Shown: positions 42,318-51,562, numbered from the stretch's first letter. The stretch: DNA of 64,000 nt from an uncultured Bacteroidia bacterium (GCA_902801625.1 CADCJI010000001.1:124001-188000), one strand, 5' to 3'. Translations and numbers: made by a program. Notes: generated from the letters alone by a model not told the origin.

Positions 42318-42325
42318 TATTTTTG
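42318..42325 (+). promoter_or_regulatory. -7 box for the gliding-motility-type protein
   Basis: TATTTTTG, 23 nt before the ATG at 42349. It lies inside the longer open frame, so it supports the shorter start. Confidence 0.6.
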
Positions 42326-42348
42326 TCCTCTCCAAAATTGCTAATACC

Positions 42349-44928
42349 ATGAAAAAGATACTCTTACTACTGCTGTTGTTTCCTTTTACCCTTCTCGCCC
42401 AAGTCACCGACGATTTCTCCGACGGTGACTTTACCCAAAACCCCACTTGGTCGGGAACGACGGAACAATATACGGTGAACAACAGCAAACAGCTCCAACT
42501 CAACGCGGAAGGTGAAGGCACAGCCTATCTTTCCTTGCCTATCAGCGAGTATGAGTCCATGGAATGGCAGTTTTGGATTCGCGAGGCCTTTGCACCTTCG
42601 GGAAATAACTATACGGATGTCTGGCTCTGTGCCGACAACACTGACTTGCAAAATGTCACCCAAGGCTATTTCCTCCGCTTCGGCGAAGGCGGCAGCAACG
42701 ATGCCATCACTTTGTTCCGCAAGGATGCCGACGGACAACAGCAAATCTGTCGTGGCACGGAAGGTGCTATCGCCGCCTCATTCGCAGTTTCAATAAAAGT
42801 GACTTGCGATCGTGAAGGCAATTGGATGATTCAGACGTGCTACGACAATTCGGGAATCTATCTCATTGAGGCACAAGGCATGGATGACACCTACGGACAT
42901 GGCGGCAACTTCGGTTTCTGGTCCAAGTTCACGTCGAGCAACGCCACGAAGATATATTTCGACAATGTCTATGTCGGTCCCCGCATCGCCGACCACGAGC
43001 CACCCCAACTCCTGACCTGCGAGGTGCTCGACTTGACGCATCTGCAACTGGCCTTCAACGAGGCATTGAATGAAACCACAGCACTCAACGCATTCAATTA
43101 TTCGGTGGATAATGGCTTGGGTAGTCCGATGTCGGTCAGCTTCGGCACCAATCTAGCTCAAGTGGTCTTGGAGTTCGAACGCGAAATCGGCAATGGCATT
43201 AATTACACGTTGACAGTCAGCGGCATCAAAGACCTATGGAACAACATGATGGAGGCGACAACACTAGCCTTTTCCATCTACGAAGCCTCAGAATACGACA
43301 TCGTCATCAACGAGATTATGGCGGATCCCAATCCCGTGGTGGGCCTGCCCGAATGGGAATATGTGGAGCTCTACAACACTACCGAGTTTGGCATCGAATT
43401 GAAAGACTGGCAGATACAAATCGGCTCAAACGATAACACCTTTGGAAACTTTGTCCTTGCCCCGCACGGCTATGTCATCCTTTGCCACAATGATGCCGTC
43501 TCCGAGTTGCGCCAATTTGGCGACTGCATCGGCTTCAGCAGCTTCTCGGTGGGCAACAGCTCTTCGGCGATGTACCTCTACAGCAAAGCTGGCGTTTTGA
43601 TTTCTCGTGTCAACTTTAGCAACACTTGGTACCATGACCCCAACAAGGCCAACGGCGGCTGGTCGGTGGAGCAAATCGACCCGTTGAACCCCTGCGCTGG
43701 CGCCTCCAACTGGACCGTCTCGACGGATGCCTCGGGTGGCACCCCAGGCCGCATTAATTCGGTGAATGGCGAGAACAATGTGGCACCCAAAGTGGAGCGC
43801 GTGAGCATGTTCGGTAACCAAATCGTCCAACTGTGGTTTGACCAACAGATGAATGCAGCCGAGCTTCTTGAAACGCAACACTTCTTTGTGGAAGAGACAA
43901 ACGAACATCCTCAACAGACGGTCATAAATCCCATGGACGGCACCTATGTGGAACTTCAATTCGACCGCGGATTCGAGCAAGGTTTGGTCTATACATTGAT
44001 TATTAATGGCGTGACCAACTGCGTGGGAACAACCATTGAAGCCGATACCCATGTGCAATTTGGTATCCCGAACGACATCGCCGAAGGCGAGATCCTGATT
44101 AACGAAATCCTCTTCGATCCCATCGCCCCAGGTGTGGATTATGTGGAACTTTACAATAACACCGACAAGACCTTCGACCTCAGCAATTTGATGCTTGGCG
44201 TCATCAAGGAGAGCTTTCCCAATCCTGCCGATACGACTTTGAAGGAAATCACGCCTGACAGCCGTTTGTTCCTTCCCCAAACTTATGTTTTGCTTTCCAC
44301 CAACAGCGAAATCGTTGGCCTCCAATACGACTGCCCGACCGACAACTTCGTGCAGATGGCATCCTTCCCAAGCTATGCCAACGCAGGCGGTACGGCCATC
44401 CTGATGGGTAAGGATGGCACGGTCATTGACCAAATGGCCTTCTCTGAAAAGATGCATTATCCCTTGCTTAAGGTTACGAAAGGCGTGGCTTTGGAGCGCG
44501 TCGCTTTCGACCAGCCTTCCATGGATGCCAACAACTGGCATTCTGCCGCCGAAAGTGTGAATTTTGGTACGCCAGGCTACGAGAACTCGATGATGCAGAG
44601 CGCCGAGCCCTCTAACGACGAAATCTCCATCAGCCCCGACATCTTCACACCCGACGGCGACGGCTTCGACGATGCCTGTTTCATCAACTACCATTTCGAC
44701 GAAGCAGGCTACACGATGAACATTTACATCTTCAATGTGGCTGGACAATTAATCTGTCACTTGGCCAAAGGCGAGCTGGTAGGGCAGGAGGGCAGCATCC
44801 TCTGGAACGGCCTTGACAACAATGGCAACGAGGTCCCCATTGGCGTCTACGTCGCCGTGACGGAGGTCTTCAATTTCGAAGGCAAGGTCAAACAATTCAA
44901 GAACGCAATCGTCGTCGGAACACATTAA
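42349..44928 (+). CDS. lamin-tail/Ig multidomain protein with T9SS type B end
   Basis: An 859-residue secreted protein. The start is MKKILLLLLLFPFTLLAQ, a clean signal peptide; the frame is open upstream to 42295, but across the promoter. Order: concanavalin-like N-terminal domain (about 20-210), Ig-like SbsA-type domain (LLTCEVLDLTHLQLAFNEAL), first lamin tail (DIVINEIMADPNPVVGLPEW, EYVELYNTTEF), a second Ig-like domain, second lamin tail (EILINEILFDPIAPGVDYVE, LYNNT) and a C-terminal gliding-motility-type domain (SPDIFTPDGDGFDD, ILWNGLDNNGNEVPIGVYV), which is the T9SS type B sorting signal. Probably surface-attached. Confidence 0.9.
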   Translation: MKKILLLLLLFPFTLLAQVTDDFSDGDFTQNPTWSGTTEQYTVNNSKQLQLNAEGEGTAYLSLPISEYESMEWQFWIREAFAPSGNNYTDVWLCADNTDLQNVTQGYFLRFGEGGSNDAITLFRKDADGQQQICRGTEGAIAASFAVSIKVTCDREGNWMIQTCYDNSGIYLIEAQGMDDTYGHGGNFGFWSKFTSSNATKIYFDNVYVGPRIADHEPPQLLTCEVLDLTHLQLAFNEALNETTALNAFNYSVDNGLGSPMSVSFGTNLAQVVLEFEREIGNGINYTLTVSGIKDLWNNMMEATTLAFSIYEASEYDIVINEIMADPNPVVGLPEWEYVELYNTTEFGIELKDWQIQIGSNDNTFGNFVLAPHGYVILCHNDAVSELRQFGDCIGFSSFSVGNSSSAMYLYSKAGVLISRVNFSNTWYHDPNKANGGWSVEQIDPLNPCAGASNWTVSTDASGGTPGRINSVNGENNVAPKVERVSMFGNQIVQLWFDQQMNAAELLETQHFFVEETNEHPQQTVINPMDGTYVELQFDRGFEQGLVYTLIINGVTNCVGTTIEADTHVQFGIPNDIAEGEILINEILFDPIAPGVDYVELYNNTDKTFDLSNLMLGVIKESFPNPADTTLKEITPDSRLFLPQTYVLLSTNSEIVGLQYDCPTDNFVQMASFPSYANAGGTAILMGKDGTVIDQMAFSEKMHYPLLKVTKGVALERVAFDQPSMDANNWHSAAESVNFGTPGYENSMMQSAEPSNDEISISPDIFTPDGDGFDDACFINYHFDEAGYTMNIYIFNVAGQLICHLAKGELVGQEGSILWNGLDNNGNEVPIGVYVAVTEVFNFEGKVKQFKNAIVVGTH

Positions 44929-44931
44929 TCT

Positions 44932-44959
44932 GTAGAGACATGCCATGTCGAGTCTTTAC
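44932..44959. repeat. degenerate 28-bp palindrome
   Basis: Starts GTAGAGACATG and ends CGAGTCTTTAC; it keeps the outer arms of the palindrome family but has several mismatches. It begins 3 nt after the stop of the gene at 42349-44928. Confidence 0.65.
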
Positions 44960-45010
44960 AACATATATCCGTGAAAATCCGTGCAATCCGTGTTCAAAAA
45001 ATTCCCGTCC

Positions 45011-45721
45011 TTACATATCCATATTGCTCTGTGCAACAAGCTGTTTCGTATCAGGATTAAAGGCGGTCAAATTGCCTAAACCAGGTTTGTCAGTCACGAA
45101 AACACCATTGTCCAAAGCGATGAAATCATAATTATCGTTTTGCTCGATAACCAAGGTCATGAAACTGTAATCAACGGGAATATGCCCATGGATGATTTTC
45201 TTGCCGTGTGATTTGTTGAAGTCGACCTTGAACTTGCGGGTCCACATCATACTGCGTTTGTCCTCAAACGGGTCGGCAATGTTGAAGTTCATGCCGGCAT
45301 GCACGAGGATGTATTCCTCCAATTCGATGTATGGTACGCAGGCATTCATCCAGTCAATGTATAGCTGTGGAATCTCGCGCGGATGTTTCACCCCGAAACT
45401 GTCTAACGTTGCCTTGGCACCAACGGCTTCCCAATCCTTTTGCTCCTGATATTTTCCACCGAAGAACTTTTTCTTTTGGTCGACGGTAAAAGCTTTCACG
45501 CACATGTCCTCGTGGTTACCCTTAAGGCAATGCACATTGTACTCCTCTTTTTGGAGATGCATCAGATAGTCGATGACACCTTTGCCATCGGGGCCGCGGT
45601 CGATGTAGTCGCCGAGGAAATAAAGCTCATCATGTTTCGTTACTTTGAGCATGTTTTCGAGCAGCACCTTCAAGGTTGTTGCGCAACCATGAATATCGGG
45701 GATGATCCAGCGTTGTGACAT
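45011..45721 (-). CDS. PP1-like serine/threonine or bis-tetraphosphatase metallophosphatase
   Basis: A 236-residue cytoplasmic metallophosphatase. All metal ligands are visible: IPDIHGC (about 7-13), LGDYIDRGPDGKG (about 36-48), LKGNHEDM (about 67-74), a later VHAGMNF and IHGHIP. The pattern is that of bacterial PP1/PP2A-like phosphatases and of diadenosine tetraphosphatase (ApaH-like) enzymes; sequence alone does not separate the two. Its start codon overlaps the stop of the upstream acyltransferase gene by one base (TGATG), so the two are translationally coupled. Confidence 0.92.
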   Translation of the reverse strand: MSQRWIIPDIHGCATTLKVLLENMLKVTKHDELYFLGDYIDRGPDGKGVIDYLMHLQKEEYNVHCLKGNHEDMCVKAFTVDQKKKFFGGKYQEQKDWEAVGAKATLDSFGVKHPREIPQLYIDWMNACVPYIELEEYILVHAGMNFNIADPFEDKRSMMWTRKFKVDFNKSHGKKIIHGHIPVDYSFMTLVIEQNDNYDFIALDNGVFVTDKPGLGNLTAFNPDTKQLVAQSNMDM

Positions 45722-47010
45722 CAGAATAGGTTGTTGAGGTTCAGTGATTTGTATTCGTCACGCAAGCGTTTCTTGATGCTCCAGCGCACATCGGAAATCC
45801 AACGGCGGAACAACTCGTTGTAGTCGACGAACACGGAATAGGAGAAGAAGAGTAGCACTGTTCCACCAAGAGCCCAATACCAAGGCAGGTTGCAGAACAT
45901 GACGATGGTGCCCGCGATAAAGACGATGGGGAAGAGCACAAACCTGACGCCAAAGCTGACCGTGTTGCTGAATGCCGGGTCTTTCAGGCGGCCGCGGATG
46001 ATCCAAGTGGTGAGCCACACGGGCAAGTTGACTGCAGCCGAGGCCAGATAATAGGGCAACAAAAGGACGAGCGTTGCAAACATCCACAAAGAATTGAATA
46101 TGGGGCGTTTCTTGGCCACCGACATCACCGAGACTTTCTCTTTGAGGCGATGTTTTGAGAACTCCATGACACGTTCAAACAGTTTCTTGGCTTCTTCTGG
46201 CTGTTCTTCCTTGTATTTCAATACTTTCTCGACCGTAGCGCGGTTGCGCAACATCTTCTTGTAAAGGCTTCCAGCGCGTTTCTCATTCTTCATCTTCACA
46301 ATTTCCCAAATGGCATCATAGTCTTCATTGTCAGGGATATAGGTGAAGAGCTTGGAGATTTCTTCGTGAAGTTTGTCTTTGAGCAAATTAATGTTGGCGG
46401 CTTCGTTTTCTTCGGTGGTGTTCTTGAAGAACTCGGTCACGTTGATGGGCTCGCCGAAGTTGATCATCGCCGTGGAGCGGAAACGGAAGTAGTCGCCATA
46501 TTCGATGGCCGTAGGGATGATATAGACCGGACTCTTGTCACCGAACTGCTTGTTGGCGTCAACGGCGATGTGGAACAGACCCTTGCCCATGCGCATCAGC
46601 GAATGCTTGGTGCGGTGTGTGCCCTCAGGAAAGAGATAAAGGTCTACATGGTCATGGATGACGTCGACGGCCTTGTTGAGCGATTCGTCGTTTTGGCGCA
46701 CGGCTGCCACCCCGTTGCGGATGCGGAAGATGGGCAGGATGCGCATGAAGTTCAATATCTTGGCCACAGCCGGGTTCTTGAAGATATCGCCTCGCGCTAT
46801 GAACACTTTCCTGATGTTGTCGGCCGAAAGCAACACCAAGGCATCCATCAGCGTGTTGCTGTGGTTGACGCCGAAAATCAAGGCACCGCCCTTAGGGATG
46901 CGCTTCTTTCCGTGTACCTCAAACCTGCTGTATGACCTCCTTGTATGCCAGTTGACATAAGGTAACAAAATGGAGTACCAAAAATCAGGATCTTGTATTT
47001 TCTTGGCCAT
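45721..47010 (-). CDS. PlsC-like glycerolipid acyltransferase
   Basis: A 429-residue membrane acyltransferase, larger than simple PlsC. The catalytic motif GVNHSNTLMDALV (about 48-60) has five residues between His and Asp, as in the GPAT-like subgroup, and the substrate motif LYLFPEGTHRTKH follows near residue 125. The C-terminal half has two to three membrane segments (LWMFATLVLLLPYYLASAAV, RFVLFPIVFIAGTIVMF, ALGGTVLLFFSYSVFV). It probably transfers an acyl chain to glycerol phosphate or lysophosphatidate in the inner membrane. A -7 box is at 47034-47041. Confidence 0.88.
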   Translation of the reverse strand: MAKKIQDPDFWYSILLPYVNWHTRRSYSRFEVHGKKRIPKGGALIFGVNHSNTLMDALVLLSADNIRKVFIARGDIFKNPAVAKILNFMRILPIFRIRNGVAAVRQNDESLNKAVDVIHDHVDLYLFPEGTHRTKHSLMRMGKGLFHIAVDANKQFGDKSPVYIIPTAIEYGDYFRFRSTAMINFGEPINVTEFFKNTTEENEAANINLLKDKLHEEISKLFTYIPDNEDYDAIWEIVKMKNEKRAGSLYKKMLRNRATVEKVLKYKEEQPEEAKKLFERVMEFSKHRLKEKVSVMSVAKKRPIFNSLWMFATLVLLLPYYLASAAVNLPVWLTTWIIRGRLKDPAFSNTVSFGVRFVLFPIVFIAGTIVMFCNLPWYWALGGTVLLFFSYSVFVDYNELFRRWISDVRWSIKKRLRDEYKSLNLNNLF

Positions 47011-47033
47011 TTATCATCGAAAAAATAAGATGG

Positions 47034-47041
47034 CAAAAGTA
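47034..47041 (-). promoter_or_regulatory. -7 box for the acyltransferase gene
   Basis: TACTTTTG on the minus strand, 23 nt before the ATG at 47010. Confidence 0.6.
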
Positions 47042-47092
47042 CATAATTTCACAAAACAACCCGAATTTTTTTATTCAAATTATAAAATTTAC

Positions 47093-47100
47093 TACTTTTA
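47093..47100 (+). promoter_or_regulatory. -7-like box for the transglycosylase gene
   Basis: TACTTTTA, one base off TAnnTTTG, 20 nt before the ATG at 47121. Divergent from the box at 47034. Confidence 0.4.
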
Positions 47101-47120
47101 CCGCCCATTAGAAGCACAAA

Positions 47121-48548
47121 ATGAAGATAAAAACAATTTACATTCTTGTATTGCTAGCCCTTGGTATAGCATTTTCCTCTTGTCAAGAAAATCCTCAAAT
47201 TGTTGAAATTGAGGAAGAAGAGGTGAAACCTATCGATACTCTAACGGTGCTGCAACATGTCCAAGAGAATGGCAAATTGGTGGCTGTTACCAATTGCGAA
47301 ATCATCAATTACAATACCGAGAATGCAACGCCATCGGGTTTTGAGTATGAATTACTGAGCGATTTTTGTAAGGACAATGACCTTGAGCTTGAAATGATTG
47401 TCAACGAGAATCTGGACTCGTGTTTCATGCTCCTCGATTCCTGCAAGGTCGACATCGTGGCTGTGGGCATTGGGGCCAACAAGGACATGAAACGCCGTTA
47501 TTTGGTTACCAACCCCATCCTCATGCAGCGTAGTGTGCTTGTGCAACGCCTACCGAAGGACTGGAGCCAAATGTCAACGGCCAACGAGGTGGAAAACCAA
47601 CTCTTGCGCTCCTCGGTTGACTTGGCTGGTAAGACTATCCACCTACCGCAAGGCAGCCACGAAGTCAAGCTTTTGCAGCATCTGTCCGATCAAATTGGCG
47701 ACACCATCTATATCGTGGAGTGCGATAGTCTCAATAGCGTCGATTTGGTGAAAGCTGTCGCGTCGGGACAAATCGACTATACCGTTGTTGAGGAATATGT
47801 GGCGCGCATGGCTTCCATAGGCTTGAAGGGTTTGGATACAAAGCTGAATGTCAGTGTTGAACAACCTTTGGGCTGGGCCATCGCCAACCATGATGGAGAT
47901 TCTTCACTGCTTCTGGCACTCAATGGCTGGATTGACGGTTTTGAGCAGCGCAACTTGAATCGTATTCTCGCCAAATATGTCAACAAGGGCAATGTGTTCT
48001 CACCAAGGAAACCTGCTGGCGACCACATCTCTCCATTCGATGGCATCATCAAGAAAACCGCCAAGGAGATTGGCTGGGACTGGCGACTGCTCGCTTCACT
48101 CATTTATCAGGAGTCGCGTTTCAAATTGGACTTGGAAAGCGAGAAAGGTGCCTTTGGACTTATGCAGCTCATGCCCGTGGTGATGGAAAGATACGGTATC
48201 GACTATGATGCCACCCCCGAGCAACAACTGCATGCAGCCGGACAGTTGATTACCTATCTCGACAATTGCCTAGATAATAAGGTGGCCGACAGCACTGAGC
48301 GAGTGAAGTTTGTGCTGGCTGCCTATAATGCAGGTTTGGGTCATGTCTATGACGCACAGCGTCTTGCTTTGAAATATGGCGCCGCCCCCGATGTTTGGGA
48401 CAATAATGTCGACTATTACATCCTTAACAAGTCGAAGTATCACAACGACACTTGCTGCCATTCAGGTTTCCTGCGTGGCACCGAGACTTACCGTTTCGTT
48501 GAAGAGGTGCTCGACCGTTTTTATCAATATCAAGCCACATATAATTAA
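47121..48548 (+). CDS. MltF-like membrane-bound lytic transglycosylase
   Basis: A 475-residue lipoprotein (lipobox AFSSCQ, Cys21). The N-terminal half is a periplasmic solute-binding-like domain (VTNCEIINYNT, GFEYELLSDFC, VDIVAVGIGAN), and the C-terminal half is a lytic transglycosylase domain with LLASLIYQESRFKLD holding the catalytic Glu (about 335), GAFGLMQLMP, and LAAYNAGLGHVYDA. This order is that of MltF (YfhD), which cleaves peptidoglycan and senses muropeptides. It is divergent from the acyltransferase gene. Length is close to the family norm. Confidence 0.93.
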   Translation: MKIKTIYILVLLALGIAFSSCQENPQIVEIEEEEVKPIDTLTVLQHVQENGKLVAVTNCEIINYNTENATPSGFEYELLSDFCKDNDLELEMIVNENLDSCFMLLDSCKVDIVAVGIGANKDMKRRYLVTNPILMQRSVLVQRLPKDWSQMSTANEVENQLLRSSVDLAGKTIHLPQGSHEVKLLQHLSDQIGDTIYIVECDSLNSVDLVKAVASGQIDYTVVEEYVARMASIGLKGLDTKLNVSVEQPLGWAIANHDGDSSLLLALNGWIDGFEQRNLNRILAKYVNKGNVFSPRKPAGDHISPFDGIIKKTAKEIGWDWRLLASLIYQESRFKLDLESEKGAFGLMQLMPVVMERYGIDYDATPEQQLHAAGQLITYLDNCLDNKVADSTERVKFVLAAYNAGLGHVYDAQRLALKYGAAPDVWDNNVDYYILNKSKYHNDTCCHSGFLRGTETYRFVEEVLDRFYQYQATYN

Positions 48549-48552
48549 TCAA

Positions 48553-48578
48553 GGGTCCCTGAGCCCGTCGAAGGGCCC
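48553..48578. repeat. TTCGAC-type repeat, single arm
   Basis: GGGTCCCTGAGCCCGTCGAAGG with flanks; related to the right arm of the copy at 23771. It sits between two same-strand genes and has no obvious partner arm. Confidence 0.6.
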
Positions 48579-48599
48579 GGTTTAGAATAGGTTTTAATC

Positions 48600-49250
48600 A
48601 TGAAAAAAGTATTACTCATCTTATCCGTTTTTGCTTTATTATCATTGTGCTCAACACGAGCTTTGGCCCAAAGATTCAATGCCGGCCTCATTGTCGGCCC
48701 AACTTTCTGCCAGGTGGATGGCGATAGCTATTATGGTTTCCATCAACTGGGCTTTACTGCAGGTGCCTATGCCAACTTGCCCTTGGAAGAGAATTTCTCT
48801 GTCCAAATGGAATTGAAGTACTCCCTTTTTGGGGCGCATTCGTCTGATAAAGAGGTGAATGAGTATTATTATAATCCCTATAGCCTTCGCCTGCATTACG
48901 CTGAAATACCATTGATGCTGCAATACAATTTAAGCAATTTCCGCGTGGGCGGTCGGCCTTTGGATTTCATCACTTTGGAAGCAGGTGCCAGCGTTGATGT
49001 CCGTTTAAGGGCTACAGAGGATGTGGATGCCGATTATCAGGTGACAACTTCGCGGTGGAATCTCTTGTCGGCCACAGCCAATGCGGGTTTGCATTTTGCC
49101 TTCAATGACCATTTTGGTCTTGGTGCACGCTTCATGTATTCTGCTGCCCCTTGTCGTTTCACGGATAACCCAGGTTGGTTCTTCAACCAATATTACAATA
49201 AGGTCATTCAGTTCACTTTGACCTACAACATCAATTCTCCCTTGAGATAA
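48600..49250 (+). CDS. outer-membrane beta-barrel protein (PorT-like)
   Basis: A 216-residue protein with signal peptide ending TRALAQ. The body matches the small outer-membrane beta-barrel family often called PorT-like: FNAGLIVGPTFCQVDGD, GFTAGAYANLPLEENFSVQM, LRLHYAEIPLMLQYNL, LEAGASVDVRL and the last strand VIQFTLTYNI. Its role is unknown; relatives include T9SS subunits and many uncharacterised barrels. It starts 51 nt after the MltF-like gene and its stop lies 2 nt before that of queG, which converges with it. Confidence 0.83.
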   Translation: MKKVLLILSVFALLSLCSTRALAQRFNAGLIVGPTFCQVDGDSYYGFHQLGFTAGAYANLPLEENFSVQMELKYSLFGAHSSDKEVNEYYYNPYSLRLHYAEIPLMLQYNLSNFRVGGRPLDFITLEAGASVDVRLRATEDVDADYQVTTSRWNLLSATANAGLHFAFNDHFGLGARFMYSAAPCRFTDNPGWFFNQYYNKVIQFTLTYNINSPLR

Positions 49251-49252
49251 AG

Positions 49253-50212
49253 CTATTCATTGTCGTGAACTGCGTCTCGCAGTTCACCACTCGAGATAAA
49301 CTCAATATTCCTTTTCAGCCCTTCATATCCAGCGCGTTGCACGGCGGAGTGCTTGAATAGTGCTTCAAATTCATCCTTCGAAAGGCTTTTCCAATCGTCT
49401 TCGTGCATGTCCAATAGCTTTTGGGAGGGCTGGAACTCAGGCTCATGGTTGGGCAAGGCAAATCGATTGTAGGGACACACATCTTGGCAGATGTCGCAGC
49501 CATACATCCAGCCTTTGAATGTCTTAGGGTCAATCCCGGCAAGGCTGCCTTTGTATTCGATGGTCAAATAAGAGATGCACTTGCGAGCATCAATGTGGAA
49601 AGGAGCCTCTAAGGCACTCGTAGGACAAGCGTCCAGGCATTTCGTGCAGCGTCCGCAGCGATTGGTCATAGGGCGGCCTGTTTTTTCTAATTCTATCGGC
49701 AGGAAAAGATGCCCGATAAAGAAAAACGAGCCTTTTTTGGGATGGATCAATGTGGTGTTTTTGCCGATGAAGCCCAAACCACAACGCACAGCCCAAGCAC
49801 GGTCGAGCACAGGGGCGGAATCGACAAAGACGCGTGTGCCTTCCAATTTACCCGTCTGTGTCTCAATGCGTTCTAAAAGTTGTCGCATCTTGCGCTTTAG
49901 TACATCGTGGTAGTCGGCACCATAGGCGTATTTGGCGATTTTAAAACGGTCGGAATCGCTTAAAGTCTGTTTTGGGAAATAATTGTAAAGTACAGTAACT
50001 ATGGATTTTGTGCCTTCTGCCAAAAGGCGGGGGTCATAGCGTTTCTCCTTATTTCGTGTAAGGTAGCCCATCTCACCCTCACAGTCGCTCTCGAGCCAAT
50101 GCTCGACATGCATCGACTCTTCCTTCAGGACCGTCGCTTGGGCAACGCCGCAAGCGTCGAAGCCCATTTGTTCGGCTTCAGCAATAATCCATTGGGAGGC
50201 GATTTGCGTCAT
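49253..50212 (-). CDS. queG: epoxyqueuosine reductase
   Basis: A 319-residue cytoplasmic iron-sulfur and cobalamin enzyme that makes queuosine in tRNA by reducing epoxyqueuosine. It has the start AEQMGFDACGVAQA, the substrate region FVDSAPVLDRAWAVRCGLG (about 121-139), GFIGKNTTLIHP, and two [4Fe-4S] clusters in CGRCTKCLDACPT and CDICQDVCPYN. The length is that of the short form, without C-terminal HEAT repeats. The ATG lies inside the left arm of a CGTCATTGCGAGG-type repeat (50206-50285), and no ribosome-binding site is visible. Confidence 0.96.
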   Translation of the reverse strand: MTQIASQWIIAEAEQMGFDACGVAQATVLKEESMHVEHWLESDCEGEMGYLTRNKEKRYDPRLLAEGTKSIVTVLYNYFPKQTLSDSDRFKIAKYAYGADYHDVLKRKMRQLLERIETQTGKLEGTRVFVDSAPVLDRAWAVRCGLGFIGKNTTLIHPKKGSFFFIGHLFLPIELEKTGRPMTNRCGRCTKCLDACPTSALEAPFHIDARKCISYLTIEYKGSLAGIDPKTFKGWMYGCDICQDVCPYNRFALPNHEPEFQPSQKLLDMHEDDWKSLSKDEFEALFKHSAVQRAGYEGLKRNIEFISSGELRDAVHDNE

Positions 50213-50285
50213 TGCGAGGAGGAACGACGAAGCAATCTAGTAATTGAACAAGTTCTCTGGACTGCTTCGTGCCTCGCATTGACGC
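50206..50285. repeat. CGTCATTGCGAGGAG-type inverted repeat (2), holds queG start
   Basis: Left arm GCGTCATTGCGAGGAGGAAC, right arm GTGCCTCGCATTGACGC, with GAAGCAATC and GACTGCTTCG further in. The start codon of queG (50210-50212) is part of the left arm. Related to 37692-37771. Confidence 0.88.
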
Positions 50286-50313
50286 AAAGCAACCACAAGC
50301 AATCCTTACCAAA

Positions 50314-51009
50314 TCAGAATGGTGCAAAAGTCAAGCCCACCGACAGCGGATGGAAGGTCGGTGCTTCATGGCCAACAGCAAACACAGGGTTGATTTGGTA
50401 GGCAGCAAACGCACTTACCCATCTCCAACCTACGCGCAGGGTGGCGGAGTAGGCCATACGCTCTACATTGTTGATATAGGCTAGCTTCTCGTGAACAGTT
50501 GCACCGCTGCCATTCGTAAGTGTGCCTTCTTCGTCATCGGGACCGACATATTTGGTCTTTGTAGCGAGCATCACACCAACTTTGACGCCAACGCCAATCT
50601 TCACGGCATCCTTGATGCGGAAGCGCAGCTCTAACGGAACCTCACCGTAGGTAGGGTTGACTTTGTAACGCTTAAAGTTTTCCACGTCTCGGTAGTTCTT
50701 ATATTCAAGGTTGTCGTTTGTGTAAGGGTTCAAGATGCGTGTGTATGAGAAATAGTTGTGCGACGACATGCCTAAACCGATGGAAACCGTGTGTTTCGTG
50801 CTTTCACCCAAAGGGAAGTTGTAGGTGAGGGCGAAGCTCACACCTTGGTTGAAGCCGCGTGGATCCCAATTGTCGCTTGGGGCAAGCTGGAGGTCGCTGA
50901 ACAGGTCGAGGCCGAAGGTGACCTTGTTGTCGGTTTTATTGGCAATGAGTTGGGCGAAAGAGGTCGCCGAAATGACTAATGCGATGAGGGTAAATAGTGC
51001 TTTCTTCAT
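50314..51009 (-). CDS. outer-membrane beta-barrel protein
   Basis: A 231-residue protein with a signal peptide ending TSFAQL. Many alternating strands: VTFGLDLFSDLQLAP, FNQGVSFALTYNFPLG, HTVSIGLGMSSHNYF, YGEVPLELRFRI, VKIGVGVKVGVMLATK, YSATLRVGWRW, and a last strand PLSVGLTFAPF ending in Phe. It belongs with the small outer-membrane barrels of Bacteroidota. No specific function can be assigned. It lies ahead of queG, separated by the repeat at 50206-50285, and is flanked upstream by a TTCGAC-type element. Confidence 0.78.
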   Translation of the reverse strand: MKKALFTLIALVISATSFAQLIANKTDNKVTFGLDLFSDLQLAPSDNWDPRGFNQGVSFALTYNFPLGESTKHTVSIGLGMSSHNYFSYTRILNPYTNDNLEYKNYRDVENFKRYKVNPTYGEVPLELRFRIKDAVKIGVGVKVGVMLATKTKYVGPDDEEGTLTNGSGATVHEKLAYINNVERMAYSATLRVGWRWVSAFAAYQINPVFAVGHEAPTFHPLSVGLTFAPF

Positions 51010-51040
51010 TATTTATTGATTTGATTATTGGCGATTAAAC

Positions 51041-51100
51041 GGCCTTTCGACAAGCTCAAGGACCGTATAAGCTAAGGTTGCTGAGCTTGTCGAAGCACCG
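51041..51100. repeat. TTCGAC-type inverted repeat, complete copy
   Basis: Left arm GGCCTTTCGACAAGCTCA, right arm TGAGCTTGTCGAAGCACC; 60 bp in all. It fills most of the gap between the barrel gene and the gene at 51104-51562 and is the cleanest copy of its family here. Confidence 0.9.
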
Positions 51101-51103
51101 ACA

Positions 51104-51562
51104 TTATTTCATTTCTAATTCCTTCATAATAGATGTGCGTTCATCCAAAAGGCGGTTGATGTCATCATCGGAGAGGTCGGGTTGGCGCAATTGGTCATCG
51201 ATGGCGGCCAAATGGGCTTCCAAGTTCTCTGTAGTACCGGGGATTTCGTTCAACTGTTTCTCCTTGTTGACGGGTGGCTCTTGTGGCACTGTGTTTTGGG
51301 TGGCCACTTGTGGATTGTTGCCAGTAAAGTTTTGCAATTGTCCCATCACCATACCAACCATCTGTTTCGTGAATGGGTCAAGTTTGTATATTTCGACCTT
51401 CATGTCATCTTTCAGCTCATCGAAGTCCTCAAGAAACATCTTCAGTTGTTCCTTCTGTTCTTCGTTGATGCCTGGAATGGCGTCAAGGTCTTGGTTCTCC
51501 ATCATCTTCTTGAACATGTTCAAGAGGTCATCAAGTCCGTTATTGAGGTTGTTGTCGTCCAT
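51104..51562 (-). CDS. small acidic helical protein of unknown function
   Basis: A 152-residue acidic cytoplasmic protein with no signal peptide or membrane segment. It appears mostly helical: NNLNNGLDDLLNMFKKMMEN at the start, MFLEDFDELKDDMKVEIYKL, a Gln/Pro-rich linker around residues 80-105 (ATQNTVPQEPPVNKE), and a C-terminal coil LEAHLAAIDDQLRQPDLSDD ending LLDERTSIMKEL. The pattern suggests an oligomeric or chaperone-like protein, but I do not recognise the family. It starts about 10 nt before a palindrome of the 28-bp family. Codon use is ordinary, so it is very likely real. Confidence 0.7.
   Translation of the reverse strand: MDDNNLNNGLDDLLNMFKKMMENQDLDAIPGINEEQKEQLKMFLEDFDELKDDMKVEIYKLDPFTKQMVGMVMGQLQNFTGNNPQVATQNTVPQEPPVNKEKQLNEIPGTTENLEAHLAAIDDQLRQPDLSDDDINRLLDERTSIMKELEMK

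Noticed and set aside
43426-44748. Long open frame on the minus strand across the lamin-tail protein
   Set aside because: The plus-strand protein has a clean signal peptide and recognised domains; the minus frame has none.
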